64,000 nt of DNA from Xylaria sp. FL1777 (taxonomy: Eukaryota > Ascomycota > Sordariomycetes > Xylariales > Xylariaceae): positions 124,001 to 188,000 of the forward strand of contig MU400514.1 in assembly GCA_022578965.1 (NCBI GenBank). Reading direction: 5' to 3'. The position numbers and the translations under genes were made by a program. The notes beneath the pieces are model-generated. The model had not been told where the DNA came from and did not search any database. It saw nothing but the letters and a program-made list of their open reading frames with translations. Below, piece after piece: positions 45,394-56,592 of the stretch. Every line of letters starts with the position of its first letter. Position 1 is the first letter of the stretch.

Positions 45394-46530
45394 ATGACTC
45401 GCCAAATCGTGTATTCCGTCGCGCTCGGCGTCTTCGTATGCAGTACGTCATTCCCTCCTCAGCTTGCATCGTGTGGCATCCATGCTACGACCTCTATATC
45501 GACCCCCCAATAATCACCACCACTGCCGGTACCACCACTGCACCCGAAATCCTGTCTATCCAAGTTTATTATAACACCAAAGCATGTTCTCATACTGCCA
45601 TCGTCTGCCACCAGCCAAGAATCAAGCAGCAACGCTGGAATCCGGGGGCACTTGAACAGGACAGTAGCAATGCGCTACGTCCGAGCACGTCTCCCAAACG
45701 ACATCATCATCACCACCTCCTCCTCCACCTCCTCCACCTCCTACTACTACGCCAACGCAATGCAGAAGAGACCAAGCTAACCACCGCCCCGTCTCCCTCC
45801 CCACAGCGACGGCCCTGACCCTGACCTCGCTCCTGACGACGCACTGGGTGACGTACAGCGTGACGGCGTCGACGGGCTCGACCTTCTCGAAGCGGCTGGG
45901 CCTGCACGAGAGCTGCTCGTCGGTGGCGGACCCGGCGTGCCGGCCCTTCCCCAGCGACGACGACTGCCGCGACGACAAGACCTTCTGCTCGCTGTGGCGC
46001 AGCAGCGGCTTCCTGCTGTCCTTCGCCACCATCGTCGAGCTCGCCACCCTCGTCAGCTTCCTCGTCGTCCTCGCCGGCGGCAAGTTCAAGCGCGAGGGCG
46101 GCTGGAGGCTCATCGGCGGCTTCCTGCTCGCCGACGCCGTCGTCGAGTTCGCGAGCATGGGCATCGTCGTGAGTCTTTTTTTCTTCCCCGTCTTCCGCCA
46201 CCCGTTTTCCATCTTCCGTCTGCATCTCTTTCCCTCCTCGGTTCACCGTACACCTGTGGAAAATAGACCCCCCGAAATAAAACTCTTATCTGTCTCCCTG
46301 GCACTTGAGTATTAATAACTGACGATGGAAATGGGTGGAATGGATAGGCCTGGCTCTTTGAGCACGACGCGCAGTTCGTGGTTCCCGGCTGGACCCTCGA
46401 CTACTCCTTCTACCTCTGCACGGTTAGCGCGAGCGTGTCGGTCGTGCTAGCCGCGGTCCTGGCCGCCTCGGCGTACGTGTTACCTCCGGAGGACGACTAC
46501 GAATATCTCGAAGACCCTCTTGATTCTTAG
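45394..46530 (+). CDS. Claudin-like four-TM membrane protein
   Basis: Three exons, 45394-45442, 45807-46168 and 46348-46530; spliced 594 nt, 197 residues. The first intron is 364 nt, long for this window, and includes a CT/CAC-rich tract. The protein has an N-terminal helix (IVYSVALGVFVCTTALTLTS), an extracellular loop with a W and several Cys (SCSSVADPACRPF, DDCRDDKTFCSLW), and three more helices (FLLSFATIVELATLVSFLVV, GGFLLADAVVEFASMGIVAW, VSASVSVVLAAVLAASAYVL), ending in an acidic tail (PPEDDYEYLEDPLDS). That layout matches the conserved ascomycete claudin/PMP22-like proteins found in the plasma membrane. The exact role is not known. Coding GC is clearly higher than in the genes to the left. 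A third-intron or alternative start was not needed to keep frame. Confidence 0.85.
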
Positions 46531-46980
46531 TCACGGAGAGACCGCGCATTTGGGAATTCATTTTTTTTTACCGCAGCAATGCATGGCCTTTGGTTTTGGG
46601 ATCCTTGGATGCATCTGGCTTTATTTTTCATCAGAGGTGTGCGCAAATGGAGTATTTTCCTACATAGGAAACGTTTTCATCTCCGAATCCATACATATAT
46701 AATACTTAGTGTTTGGCGTTTTGGGTATTGTGCGACCTGTTTGTTTGACAGATACAATTTGCATGCAGACTTGCATTATTATGACTTAAATGGGGTCACT
46801 AGTAACTACGGTTCAGGAAATATAGGTCCATATGAAATGAGATGTTGAGCGCTGCCAACTATTTTAAAGAGCCATGTGTCCTGCCTTCAAAGTTGACATC
46901 TGAATGCTTCAATTACTTCTTTTTTGGGTATCGTATCCTGGTGTAGCTAGTCTAGAAGGAACCAACAATTTGCAAGTAAC
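46531..46980. other. Convergent 3' intergenic region
   Basis: AT-rich 450-bp spacer between the 3' ends of the claudin-like gene and the WKF-domain gene. It should hold both polyadenylation regions. I see nothing else in it. Confidence 0.6.
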
Positions 46981-48342
46981 CTAATCCTCATCGTCGTCCT
47001 CCGAATCGGATTCCGACTCCGAAGATGAGGACGACGAACTACTTGACGAGGTGTCCTCGTTTGCTCCAGTAGCTCGCGCACCCTCGTCCTCATCCTCATC
47101 CTCATCTGAAGATGAACCAGAGCTGCTGCTGCCACTACTACTACTCCCACTGGAGCTTGATTCGGCCTCGGACTCGCCTTCGGATTCGGACTCCGAGCTC
47201 GTGTCGTCTTCTACGGCCGCCGTCCGGAGTTTCCTCTTCCGCTTCGTCCTCTGCTGCGGGCCATCGTTGAGCTTTAAGCGCTTGTTATCATCATCATTAG
47301 TATCCCGACCAGGTGGATTCGCCGTGCTGTTCCCCTTCTCCGTAGCGGTGGACTCCCCGCTCGTCGTCGTGGACGTCGTCGTGGTCTCCGAGGCATCGGT
47401 CTCCGAGAGCTCGTCCAGCACCGTCTCGGCCCGCATCCGCTTGACGACGCGCCGCTGCATCTCCATGTCCGTGGTGCGGAGGACGTACTCGACCTCCTCG
47501 AAGCGCCGCTTCTCGGCCGTCCGCGGCTGGCCGAGGAACGCCCTGATCACCTCCTCATACTCCTTCTGCTTGCGCTCCGCCATCTCCGTCTTGCCAGCGC
47601 CGCCGCCAGCTGCGAAGCCCGAGGCGCCCTCCTCCATGTCCTGGGTCCTGATGCCGCTTGCGAGCTCCCGTAGGCGCGTCCGCACGCCACCCTGCAGCCC
47701 GCGGATGTACTCGTAGAACACGTTGATGTCCGCCGCCGGGATGGTGGTCTCGTCCGCTCCCGCGAACACCTGCTCCAGCAGCTTGGTCTGGTGGTTCTTG
47801 TTGAACTTCCAGCTCTCCCGCGCCGTGTGCCAAGTCCGCAAGTAGGCGAGGGCGGGCTCTAGGTTAACGGGCGCAGACCTCTTGATTGGCTTTGCGGGAG
47901 CCGCAGTGACGGCGCCCTTGGTCGTGGACGTCTGCTGTTTTTGCTGCTGCTTGGTTTTCACTGGTACGGGGGGCTGCGGCCCGGCAGTATCCGCGGTGAA
48001 GGAGACGGCCTTTGGCTTCTTGGGTGTCTGGTGAGAGGAGGTCTGATCCTGCCAGTTGTCCTGCCGTGCCCTTTTGGCAGAATGGTCTAATGCAGGGGCG
48101 CCGCCGCTAGAGGCTCTTCTCTTCGCATTGGGGGTCGACCCGCCAAGGTGTGCCCGACTGTTGGGCACTGACGAAGAAGCGGGAGTGGCAACGACAGCAG
48201 CAGCAGTAGTAGCGCTGGTGGGATGGTGGGTAGCGTCATAGCTTTGTGCCTCAGATGCAGGTTTGAGCTTGAGACCCAATCGCTTCCAGGCTGGAACTCG
48301 CTGCGCTGGCGCGTCTCCAGTGGAGTGGTAGGAGGACGACAT
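46981..48342 (-). CDS. WKF-domain protein (C7orf50-like), probable nucleolar/ribosome-biogenesis factor
   Basis: Single exon, 453 residues from the ATG at 48342 (MSSSYHSTGDAPAQRVPAWK). The N-terminal 150 residues are basic and low complexity with Lys/Arg clusters (NAKRRASSG, SAKRARQD, TPKKPKAV) that could act as nuclear localisation signals. The WKF domain is at about 165-230: ALAYLRTWHTARESWKFNKN followed by HQTKLLEQVF, the signature of the family. A helical part (MAERKQKEYEEVIRAFLG, MQRRVVKRMRAETVLDEL) follows, and the last 90 residues are an extreme Ser/Asp/Glu run, typical of nucleolar proteins and probable CK2 targets. Family members are linked to nucleolar and ribosome work, but this is not shown for this gene. 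The acidic tail is encoded by TCC/TCG/GAC-type repeats that may vary in length. Confidence 0.85.
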   Translation of the reverse strand: MSSSYHSTGDAPAQRVPAWKRLGLKLKPASEAQSYDATHHPTSATTAAAVVATPASSSVPNSRAHLGGSTPNAKRRASSGGAPALDHSAKRARQDNWQDQTSSHQTPKKPKAVSFTADTAGPQPPVPVKTKQQQKQQTSTTKGAVTAAPAKPIKRSAPVNLEPALAYLRTWHTARESWKFNKNHQTKLLEQVFAGADETTIPAADINVFYEYIRGLQGGVRTRLRELASGIRTQDMEEGASGFAAGGGAGKTEMAERKQKEYEEVIRAFLGQPRTAEKRRFEEVEYVLRTTDMEMQRRVVKRMRAETVLDELSETDASETTTTSTTTSGESTATEKGNSTANPPGRDTNDDDNKRLKLNDGPQQRTKRKRKLRTAAVEDDTSSESESEGESEAESSSSGSSSSGSSSSGSSSDEDEDEDEGARATGANEDTSSSSSSSSSSESESDSEDDDED

Positions 48343-49360
48343 GGCCCGAGATTGGACAGAAGCCTGGCAGGATAAACACACAACCTGTGTCTGCCTGCTA
48401 TGCGCGGGGAGGACGGGCGACCAATCTGCTACGCCGAGAGCGTCTAGAAGTAAGAAGTACCTAGACGTCTCGGGAAGAGATGTTTTGGTGGAAGACCCTT
48501 GGCTTCAACACGGCAACAACAGCAGCAGCAGCAGCTGTAGAAGAAGAATGAGAATATCACTTCACCTTCAATGTTGAGCTTAGATTCTGCTGCATGAAAG
48601 AACTAGTCTCTCCGTTAGCGCCAATGCAGGGTTCTATTTGCACAAGCAATAAATAATATGTCGGTAATCGCCAATAAAATTGCTGCGAGACTTCAAGATT
48701 CGCCGAACATCCAGTTTGGTATCGTCATCCTGTACGTGCTAGTTTACTTTTTTCTCTTCATCTTTTGAGATAGTGGAGATTCGAGTACCTGTGAGATAGG
48801 TTTTACCGTCCTAAATCAGAATGGGAATTTCACCTGAGCCATGCTGCTTTTAGCCTGAGCAAGACCCGCTTTTGCATAAGCCAAAACTGATACAGGCGGG
48901 CGACTCGGGCTGAGCACATACTTTATGCGTGATTTATGCAGAGGGAAACGGTACGCAAAACGGCTTCGTTACCCTTAACGTGAGGCAACGAGCTGATCAC
49001 GAAGTAGCTGAAAACATGCGCAAAGCACCTATAAACAAAGACGAATTGAAATATAATTCAGTGACTTCCCTTTGACCCTATTTTGCAAAGGTAGAAAAAT
49101 AATAAGAAGCTTATTCACCAGTAAAAGTCATGTTATGGTTGTTATAAAGTAAACCTTTTATTAATAATCACTGGTTTTTATTTATTTCTGATATACCGGT
49201 AGTAGAATTTAATTCTTATTATTTGTATATTGACATAGATTCGCGGGTTGAATATTCCATTTTGTGCAATATAACATTGGTGATCTCTCGAAAAACCCTG
49301 TACGCAAGGGCTGTGATTTTCCAGAACGTGTTATTATTAAATATATACATTCTTCAGTAT
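48343..49360. other. Intergenic region
   Basis: The first 250 bp are the promoter side of the WKF gene, with a CAG/CAA repeat near 48513-48536. The rest becomes strongly AT-rich (49030-49340) up to the 3' end of the HNH_2 gene. No gene is seen. Confidence 0.6.
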
Positions 49361-50606
49361 CTAATTACACATAGCACTCCTACCTAGCCACCCTGACAAG
49401 CTTAGCTTCACCAAGCGACCCACGTCGGTAGATCCATCCACCAGTATACCTTTCTCATCCATATCTTGGAGCAACCTGTCGATATAATCTCCTGCTGCCG
49501 AGAGGTGGAGAATATGTGCAATAGCACGATGAACGGCCAAAAGCCGGGGCGAGGGAGGGTCAATTGTCCGGGTATCAGTAAGGCAGAGTTTGCGGGTAAT
49601 AGGTAGGCCTAGAGTCCTAGAGACGGACGGATGCAGAAATGAGTTGACACGATAGGTATGTGACTGCCTTTCGTTGTTAACAGGCTCAAAGAAAATCTTG
49701 AAATCGCCAAAAAGCGAATGGAGTTGGTGGGTAAGAGTGAGTGCGTTGCGTGGCCGGTCAATATCAGTGCCTTCTATCAGATGCGTAACTCCATGATCTA
49801 ACATGTTAAGAACCACGAGCGCAGCTTCTCCAGAACTTCCCTAAAGATAGGTGAGCTATAAAAGAGGTGATTGTAGGGAAACAAAACTTACTAATTCGTA
49901 TTTTGCATTAACCTTTGTCAGAGAGTGTGGAAGTATACGGGCTACTTCCAAGGAGTCAAGTGGCTCTCCTTCCAACAAATTCCCATCGTCATCTCGAGCG
50001 TTATCGTCGTCACGATCAAAGCGGTTCGTTGCTTCATGCAAATCAAATTTCCGCGATACTACACAACGATAGCGGTCCCGGAGAAGACATTCGCCTCGCA
50101 GAGCCGATACTCGAGCTGGAGTCCCCACGAAACCGTGCGCCACTCCTTGGACCTCCTGGACTACGAAATGGTAAGTCGGTGTGGGCTGAGGCGTCTTTCT
50201 GGTAGAAGCTTTCACTGACAAGCTTTAGCGACAGGCAACGGAAGGAGGTAAATGTATATAGGGTCTAACAAGGCAAAAAAATGGTATCTAGGAGATAATC
50301 CGCGAAGCTAAAGAATTTAGGTCGGAGCTCGTCGACGTTGAAGTCATCATCATCGTCTAGCGAGAGTGTTATAGCCCGAAAGAAGGCCCGCAATAGATTG
50401 TCCTGGGATTGTTCGGAAAGTGCGTATTGGTAGGTGAAGTAGATGAGTTGAGAGCGATTGTAAGGACTATGGTTGCGAGGATCATCAGTGTTAAAACAGT
50501 CGATAATACGATTGAATTTATCCCTCGCTACGGAGCGCTGTTCTGTCCCTAAAGGTGGCTTCGTAGAGAAATCGACGATGCCTTGGGGAGGTGACGGGGG
50601 GACCAT
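49361..50606 (-). CDS. Fungal HNH_2-domain protein (HNH nuclease-like)
   Basis: Three exons on the minus strand, 50606-50270, 50214-49892 and 49840-49361 (introns 55 and 51 nt); spliced 1140 nt, 379 residues. An N-terminal helical region (QRSVARDKFNRIIDCF, LLRAFFRAITLSLDDDDDFN) precedes the HNH_2 domain: a first segment RVSALRGECLLRDRYRCVVS, a linker ending LEVARILPHSLTKVN, and a second segment LDHGVTHLIEGTDIDRPRNA followed by LTLTHQLHSLFGDFKIFFE. These are the standard blocks of a large, poorly studied fungal family. The Asn and last His of H-N-H are in place, but the first His (AHI in family members) reads ARI. Activity is therefore doubtful. It faces the proteasome gene head to head, 746 bp away. 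Role unknown. Confidence 0.85.
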
Positions 50607-51352
50607 GTTGTTTTATCACTTTAGGAATACCTATGCTTAACCTATTAATCTGGGTCATAAATATAAAGAAGAAGTAAGTAGTTGGGTTAGTCACCATGCA
50701 GGCTGGGACACCTATGGACAATGGAGCGAGAAATGAGTGCTGGTGTTGCGGCACTCATCGCGAACAGAAAGGCATTTCATGGGCTAAGTATATGGCTTTC
50801 GAGGGTGATGGTGTTTTGGCAGATCAAGCTATAAATGTCTTTGCTGCCATGTTTACATTCTTCGATTCCAAGAAGTTGCTCCAGTTGTACGGTCCTGTAA
50901 TGTCGAATCCGTTTTGGAATAAAACGGTTACTTTCGACTTAATTTAGTGCATTTACAAGCCGACTCCTAGTGGTGTCGTGGGAATTGAATAAGTCTCATT
51001 ATCCTCAATACTCATGCAGAGAGCGGGATAAATTCCATATCGAGTAGATACCTGGATACCTTGAAGAGGTAGTGGGTGTGGCCCGAGCTCTAGCTCTCAG
51101 GCAGCTCGACCGCGTAACAGCTTCCCTGTGGATTGCGTCCGGGGCAAGGCAAGGCTCCATCCATCATACAAGACCACTTCCTCAGCTCTGTCGTCAACAC
51201 CTGTCGTTTGCAAAGATCCCCCCTCCATTGCTCAACCTTCCTTACCACGCAACCAGTCCTCAGCATATTTCCCTTCCGGCCTCGACTGTCCCGTCCCCTA
51301 TTAGCCTTTCTCGAGTAGCACCAACTTTCCACCATCTGGAGCTTTCGTCACC
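50607..51352. other. Divergent promoter region
   Basis: A 746-bp region between the HNH_2 gene (minus) and the proteasome alpha subunit gene (plus). An open frame at 50696-50947 (83 residues) is present, but it has no supporting motif. The last 170 bp before 51353 are CT-rich, as usual for a highly expressed fungal gene leader. Confidence 0.55.
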
Positions 51353-52436
51353 ATGTCGGGCGGTACGTATCGATCGAGCTTGATAACTTCTATTATTAGA
51401 CTGAACACACCGCTAATGGCTCTTATTTGGATAGGCAGCGCTGGTTATGACCGGCACATCACAATCTTCTCTGAGCAGGGCAGGCTCTACCAAGTCGGTA
51501 TGTTCAGCGATCCACTGCGACAACCCCCCGCGTCAGCTCCCTCCGCGACATCTTGAGACTTGCCGAGAAATGCGGTGAAGGAGCCTTCGTGACTGACGGG
51601 AGGGTCGCTGTATAGAATATGCGTTCAAGGCTATCACTGCTGCCAACATTATGTCGATAGGCGTTCGGGGTAAGGATTGTGCGGTGGTGTTGTCCCAGAA
51701 AAAGGTCCCTGTAAGTGCTTTCAGCCTCTCCCCAGCTGCGAAGGCCATCCAATATGTGAGGCTGAAGCTGACTACATGGCCCAGGACAAACTGATCGATC
51801 CTTCCTCGGTATCCCACATCTTCCAGATCTCGCCCTCTGTTGGTTGTGTCATGACCGGGTCAATTGCCGATGCCCGTGCATTCGCCCAGCGAGCCCAGGG
51901 TGAAGCGGCCGAGTTTCGCTACAAGTACGGTTACGAAATGCCATGCGACGTTTTAGCCAAAAGACTGGCGAATATTAGCCAGGTGTACACTCAGAGGGTA
52001 TGGTTGCATAGATGGCATATTGTGAGCGTTCATGCTGACATTAAGGCAGGCATATATGCGCCCTTATGGTGTTGCAACAACACTGATATCCCTCGACTCC
52101 GAATTTGGACCTCAGCTCTTCAAGTGCGATCCTGCAGGCTATTACGTTGGCTACAAGGGCACGGCAGCTGGACCCAAGCAACAAGAGGCTCTTAATCACC
52201 TAGAGAAGAAGCTCAAGAACAAGGATCATGCTGAAGGCAGCTGGGAAGATGTTGTGGAACTGGCGATCACCACTCTCAGCACGGTTCTTAGCATGGACTT
52301 TAAGAAGGGGGAGATTGAAATTGGAATAGTCGGCGGTCCCCGCACAGATGGCAAGGAAGGTACTGATCCATCCTTCAGAACCCTCACTGAGGATGAGATA
52401 GACGACAGGCTGCAAGCCATTGCGGAGAAGGACTAG
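51353..52436 (+). CDS. scl1: 20S proteasome alpha subunit Scl1 (alpha1)
   Basis: One of the seven alpha subunits forming the outer ring of the 20S proteasome core. Five exons: 51353-51362, 51435-51497, 51616-51710, 51785-51997 and 52050-52436; spliced 768 nt, 255 residues, normal for this subunit. The first exon is only 10 nt (ATG TCG GGC G). The N-terminal alpha signature is [20 protein letters not shown] directly followed by EYAFKA, and the body has [53 protein letters not shown] and [20 protein letters not shown], all matching the Scl1/PSMA6 type rather than other alpha subunits. The acidic tail ([15 protein letters not shown]) is usual. A strictly conserved single-copy gene, it marks this end of the window as core genome. 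Confidence 0.97.
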
Positions 52437-55017
52437 TGGATAGTCCCAAATGCCATAAGGCTGAACTCCCATCGGTGTAGCTGGTTAATCTGCACGTAGG
52501 GTTTAGGGTTGGCTCGCCACCCATTGTAGCCCCATTCAGATGGGGGCAGGGGTATCTTGATATATATCCCTTGTCCTTGGTGTGCAATAGTACCATGACG
52601 CCCAATTAGGCGTTTAGCAAGGATTCAGTTTTCAATGTGACTACAGAGATGTTTCATGACGGCCTCAATAGACATTCTCATCACAGCTCAACGAGCGCGG
52701 TCAGACTTTTCTTACCATATTCTCATGGATGTTGAGAAGGCTAGATAGTAATGAGCTGAACTTACTTGGGCTGTCGTGGGGTCTCTTGGCCGTTCTGATT
52801 TGTGTATGAAGTAGTTGTCTTCATTCGATCAGGACGACCCAAAAGGTAGTTCCTCGGTGGTTATATTTACCCAAAAATATCCAGATGTCACTCTCCACCA
52901 AATCTCACCCCCAATATACATATACCTAGTATAGTTAAAGTATTGACAAACCTCAGCCGCCAAGTCGTCCCGCGACAGTGGGACTTCCTCCGAGAGAACA
53001 AGGGTGCTGACATACTTCATACTTATTCGGGACCAGTAAACAGCATATGCGCGGCATATGGAGTTAGCATAGCAGGGACAGGGATGGCAGTAGCGTGTGC
53101 AGGTAGTTGGTAGTGTAAATAAAGTACGGTAGGTACCTAATTATGTATGGAGAGGATTGATTATGTGTGAATAATGATTAATACTGCTACCTCATATATG
53201 TAGGTATCTATCTCAGTACACCGACTTACATACAAATACGCTTAACTTGATACGGCACACCTAACCCACCAGATGCTGCTGTTACTAACTGATATAGGTA
53301 CCTAGTATTAAAGAAGACGATACTTTAAGCAGTGAGTGGGCAGAGTTGTTGAGTTGAAAATGCTACTATGCTACATCGGGTAACTGTATGTCTTGATTTT
53401 CTTGACTTTTCTTTTTTCTTGTGGGTTTGACAATGTCATCGTATAGTCATAGTCTTGATAATACCTCTCGGTCAGAAGAAGTGATTTAAGCTGAGTGGAT
53501 GCTTAGAATAGACAGACATGTCAACTTGCTGTGTAAGTCGGCTGTCTACCACTTATCTAAGGTGGGTAGTAATGATACCTACATGTATGTAAGTTACCTA
53601 AGTACTTATGTAGGTAGGCTAGTTGGACTAGGAAGTTAGGTTAACTACCTACCTAGTTACATTGTGTACATATGTTACCATGTCATCTCGAAGAGAGACA
53701 GACTTACACACAGGAAGCCATGAAACGACACTTCTCCATCTCCATCATCTACCTATGTACGCAGTAACATGCAGATCAGCGGCGCGATGACTAGCAGCTG
53801 TGTCGGACCCAACCATAAGCCGCCCACGCCTAGCAGGTCCCAGCAGTGGCCCCAGCGCCCAGTGACAGGCCCCATGCGCTGCAATACAATACCCGTTCAG
53901 CTGTCTCCGTTCAGTGGGCTCCCGTGGCTTGGGCTCAACAGCGCGCTGTCATTGGGCCGACTTCTCCCACACAACTTCGCGATATCCGTCCTGTCCCCAT
54001 CTGAACCCTCTGGAACCCTCTGAGCCTCCATTTGCTTTGTTCCATGACACCTGACAAACATCCTCTATCGGGATTAACCTCGTCGATAGTGGCGCGCTGA
54101 ATACCGCGGGACCTGTGCCCTCGTGCGCGCGAGGCTCGCCATTTCTCGCTGCCCGCTGTCCGCTGTCCGCTGCCTTCTGTCTTGTATCTTCTGCGCTCCC
54201 CACTAACACCACCTACGCTCTTCTGCGTATACACCTCCCCCTACCCCTGCCGGGATACTTGCCCTCTATTACATGACATACATTGCCCGTAGCTCGCCGG
54301 TCTATGATATGCGTAGTATGCCGCCGTCTATCGTGTGGAGCGCTGGAGGGACCCCCCCCCAAGCGTTTGTCGAGGGCCTTGCAGATGAGGCGTCGAATGC
54401 CACGAGATTGGCCCTGGCTAGCGAGCTGCGTCCATGCACACCAGCTCTAGCTTCCTCGCGGAGTAATAAGCGAGGATCTACGTCCAGCTCTGTTAGGATA
54501 TGCCAGGTTTGAGCTCGAAAGTGTTCGTAGGGATAGATGCGTCGATAGAATCTCCGATTCGGTGCCCGCTTGATATTGTTGTGGTCTCGGGGGCTGGGGC
54601 CGGTCGTGGTCTAACGTTCCTAGTAATCTATGGAACACCATGACCAAAACTGCCAGCCAGCAGTTCGTCAACAGGCAAATGTGTCTTAGCTCATGTATAA
54701 GCTTAAACGGCAGCTAGGCGGCTCCCAGGAGTCTTGGGAAAATCTACAAAACTACAAAAACTGCGTGATCTCTTCGAAGTTGCGCCGATTCATCACGGCA
54801 GTTTCTTCAACATAGTCTCCAGAAGTGCCTGAGATTCTGCTGCAGCCTTACTATACTCCTTGCTTCCTTGGCGACCTTCTTGCACGGCTCTCCTTAGATA
54901 CCTCTCGCGTAGCTGTCTTTACTATTCGTCTTCGGCCTCAGCCCCTGGCATCGACCGGCAACTTTCCACTTCATCTAATTCCTTGCGAATTTCGATCTTC
55001 TGAAATAACTTCATACA
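52437..55017. other. Gene-free region of 2.6 kb rich in TAGGTA/TACCTA motifs
   Basis: No gene is supported. Between about 53100 and 53660 TAGGTACCTA, TAGGTATCTA and CCTACCTA-type motifs recur many times. From 53770 to 54250 the composition turns CT- and GC-rich without a credible frame. An interrupted C run lies at about 54350-54360. Confidence 0.55.
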
Positions 55018-55844
55018 ATGGACGGACGTGAGTGCGAAAGACAGACTATAGGTGCCCGACGCCAGGATCTATCAAATCCTCGGGGGTATCGGCCGGACCA
55101 TATTTATTCTAACCACGTCCCCCCTTTTAGTCAACGATTACCGGACGGCACGGGTTGCCGAAGTCCTATCCGACTTTCGAACTCTTCAATACTACATCGC
55201 GGCGGCGCCGACGGAACCACTACACACTGAGGACTATTACACGGAGGGTTGGGCAGCACTACGACAATGTGCCCTGGACGGCCAGCATATCCTAAACTGC
55301 GCGGCGGATGTCACAGTACCACATGCACGGGGCGGCGAAGAGGAACAGGCGAAGGCGGAACTTAAGCAGTGCGTTTACACGATCCTAGGCATGCGAAGAG
55401 CATGCATACAAGAGGATACTGACGGGGTGATTCTTCAGGGTTTTGTTAGATGCCATTGCTCGAAGACATGAAGCGCAGAAGATATACCTTCGCCAGGCTG
55501 CGGCGCAGAGATGGATCGAGTACCGGGAGCAGGTTCTCCAGGGGCAGCGACCGAGTTCCTCGAATCGACGACAACTAAGGGCTTGTGACGAGCAACTTCG
55601 AAATGTATAGTGAACCCCTATCCCGCCTAACCATCTCCACTTCCGATACGGACATACATCTCTGAAGCATAAGCCGTGCCGGACCCCCGACTAACACTCT
55701 GCCTAGGAGCTCGCACAAATCACAGACGAATCTATCTACCAGGAGCTTCAAACTTCGGACATAGCTATGGGTCGCTGGGCGGCTGAAGATCCAAGTCTGC
55801 GTGCAGTGCAACGCTGGCTTCGAGCACGGCCACAGACAGTTTAA
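55018..55844 (+). CDS. Unrecognised four-exon gene, small helical protein
   Basis: Built from splice signals: exons 55018-55027, 55131-55368, 55439-55604 and 55707-55844, with introns of 103 nt (GTGAGT donor, CTAAC branch, TTTTAG acceptor), 70 nt (GTGCGT, CTGAC, TTCTTCAG) and 102 nt (GTATAG, CTAAC, GCCTAG). The spliced length is 552 nt and the frame stays open to a TAA, giving 183 residues: MDGLNDYRTARVAEVLSDFR at the start, an acidic stretch (GGEEEQAKAELKQVL), an amphipathic helix (LRQAAAQRWIEYREQVLQGQ) and a C-terminal helix ending LRAVQRWLRARPQTV. There is no signal peptide, membrane helix or catalytic motif. I do not recognise the family. Consistent phases over three introns make a real gene likely. 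Confidence 0.6.
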
Positions 55845-56592
55845 TACTCAACACGATGAAACACGCTTAAGATATGTCGAAAAAGAATCTATTGCCTACT
55901 ACTATTTTAGACGACTAAAAAGCGAACAACCCCCCTTTTCCCTTTACCCTGGAGATGGGTAATCATCGAGACGTACGTGCGTTTGGTATAGCGATTTTTT
56001 TATTTTATTTTTTTAGAATTTGATAGCGATTTGAACGAGTTGGGCTTGGGCTTGGCTGGGCTTGGAAAAGGGGGCCGGTCCCTCGGCATGGTATCACAAC
56101 GGGGAAAAAAAAGAATGATTTCGGGACGGACTTGCGCGAGTGCTCCTGGTGAGCTACAGTCTACATGACTATGGCTTGGACGATCAACGTGCGAGTACAT
56201 CAGATACCATCCAAGAAGGCGAATCCCCTAAGATTGGGAGGCCGCCTTGGATTTGTACAAAACACACACACAATCTACGTGTACCGCTTGTACATATCAA
56301 CAAAACAGATGTATATACAACTAGTACGACAAAAAAAAACGAGGCGCACGAATTTCTTACTTAGTATGCATGATGAGCTAAGTTGGCTCCCGTATTTTGC
56401 CCCGAACATGTACATACCTATAGTGAATGGGCTTGCTGAATAACGAACCAAACGCCCTTCTCCTCTCCCGCAACGGATACGTTACCTAGATCACTTCTAC
56501 CTACGCATACACGCATACACTAGTCTAGTGTAATGGCGGCAACCCAGGTAAGCTGAGAGGCCAAAAAAGTGACTAATCAACCCATTTATGGG
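55845..56592. other. Intergenic region
   Basis: About 750 bp with T- and A-runs (55990-56015, 56104-56112) and no frame of credible composition. I see nothing else in it. Confidence 0.55.

Noticed and set aside
45710..46246. 178-codon minus-strand and 109-codon plus-strand frames rich in Arg, Glu and Ala
   Set aside because: GC-rich antisense and off-frame shadows of the claudin-like gene exon 2.
47051..47716. 221-codon plus-strand Ser/Val-rich frame
   Set aside because: Antisense of the acidic and Ser-rich tail of the WKF-domain protein.
50696..50947. 83-codon plus-strand frame between the HNH_2 and proteasome genes
   Set aside because: No start context, splice signals or motif to support it, and it lies in a divergent promoter region.
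55018..55230. Continuous 70-codon frame from the ATG at 55018
   Set aside because: The alternative with a GTGAGT donor at 55028 and TTTTAG acceptor at 55130 joins the same ATG to a longer frame that stays in phase over three introns.
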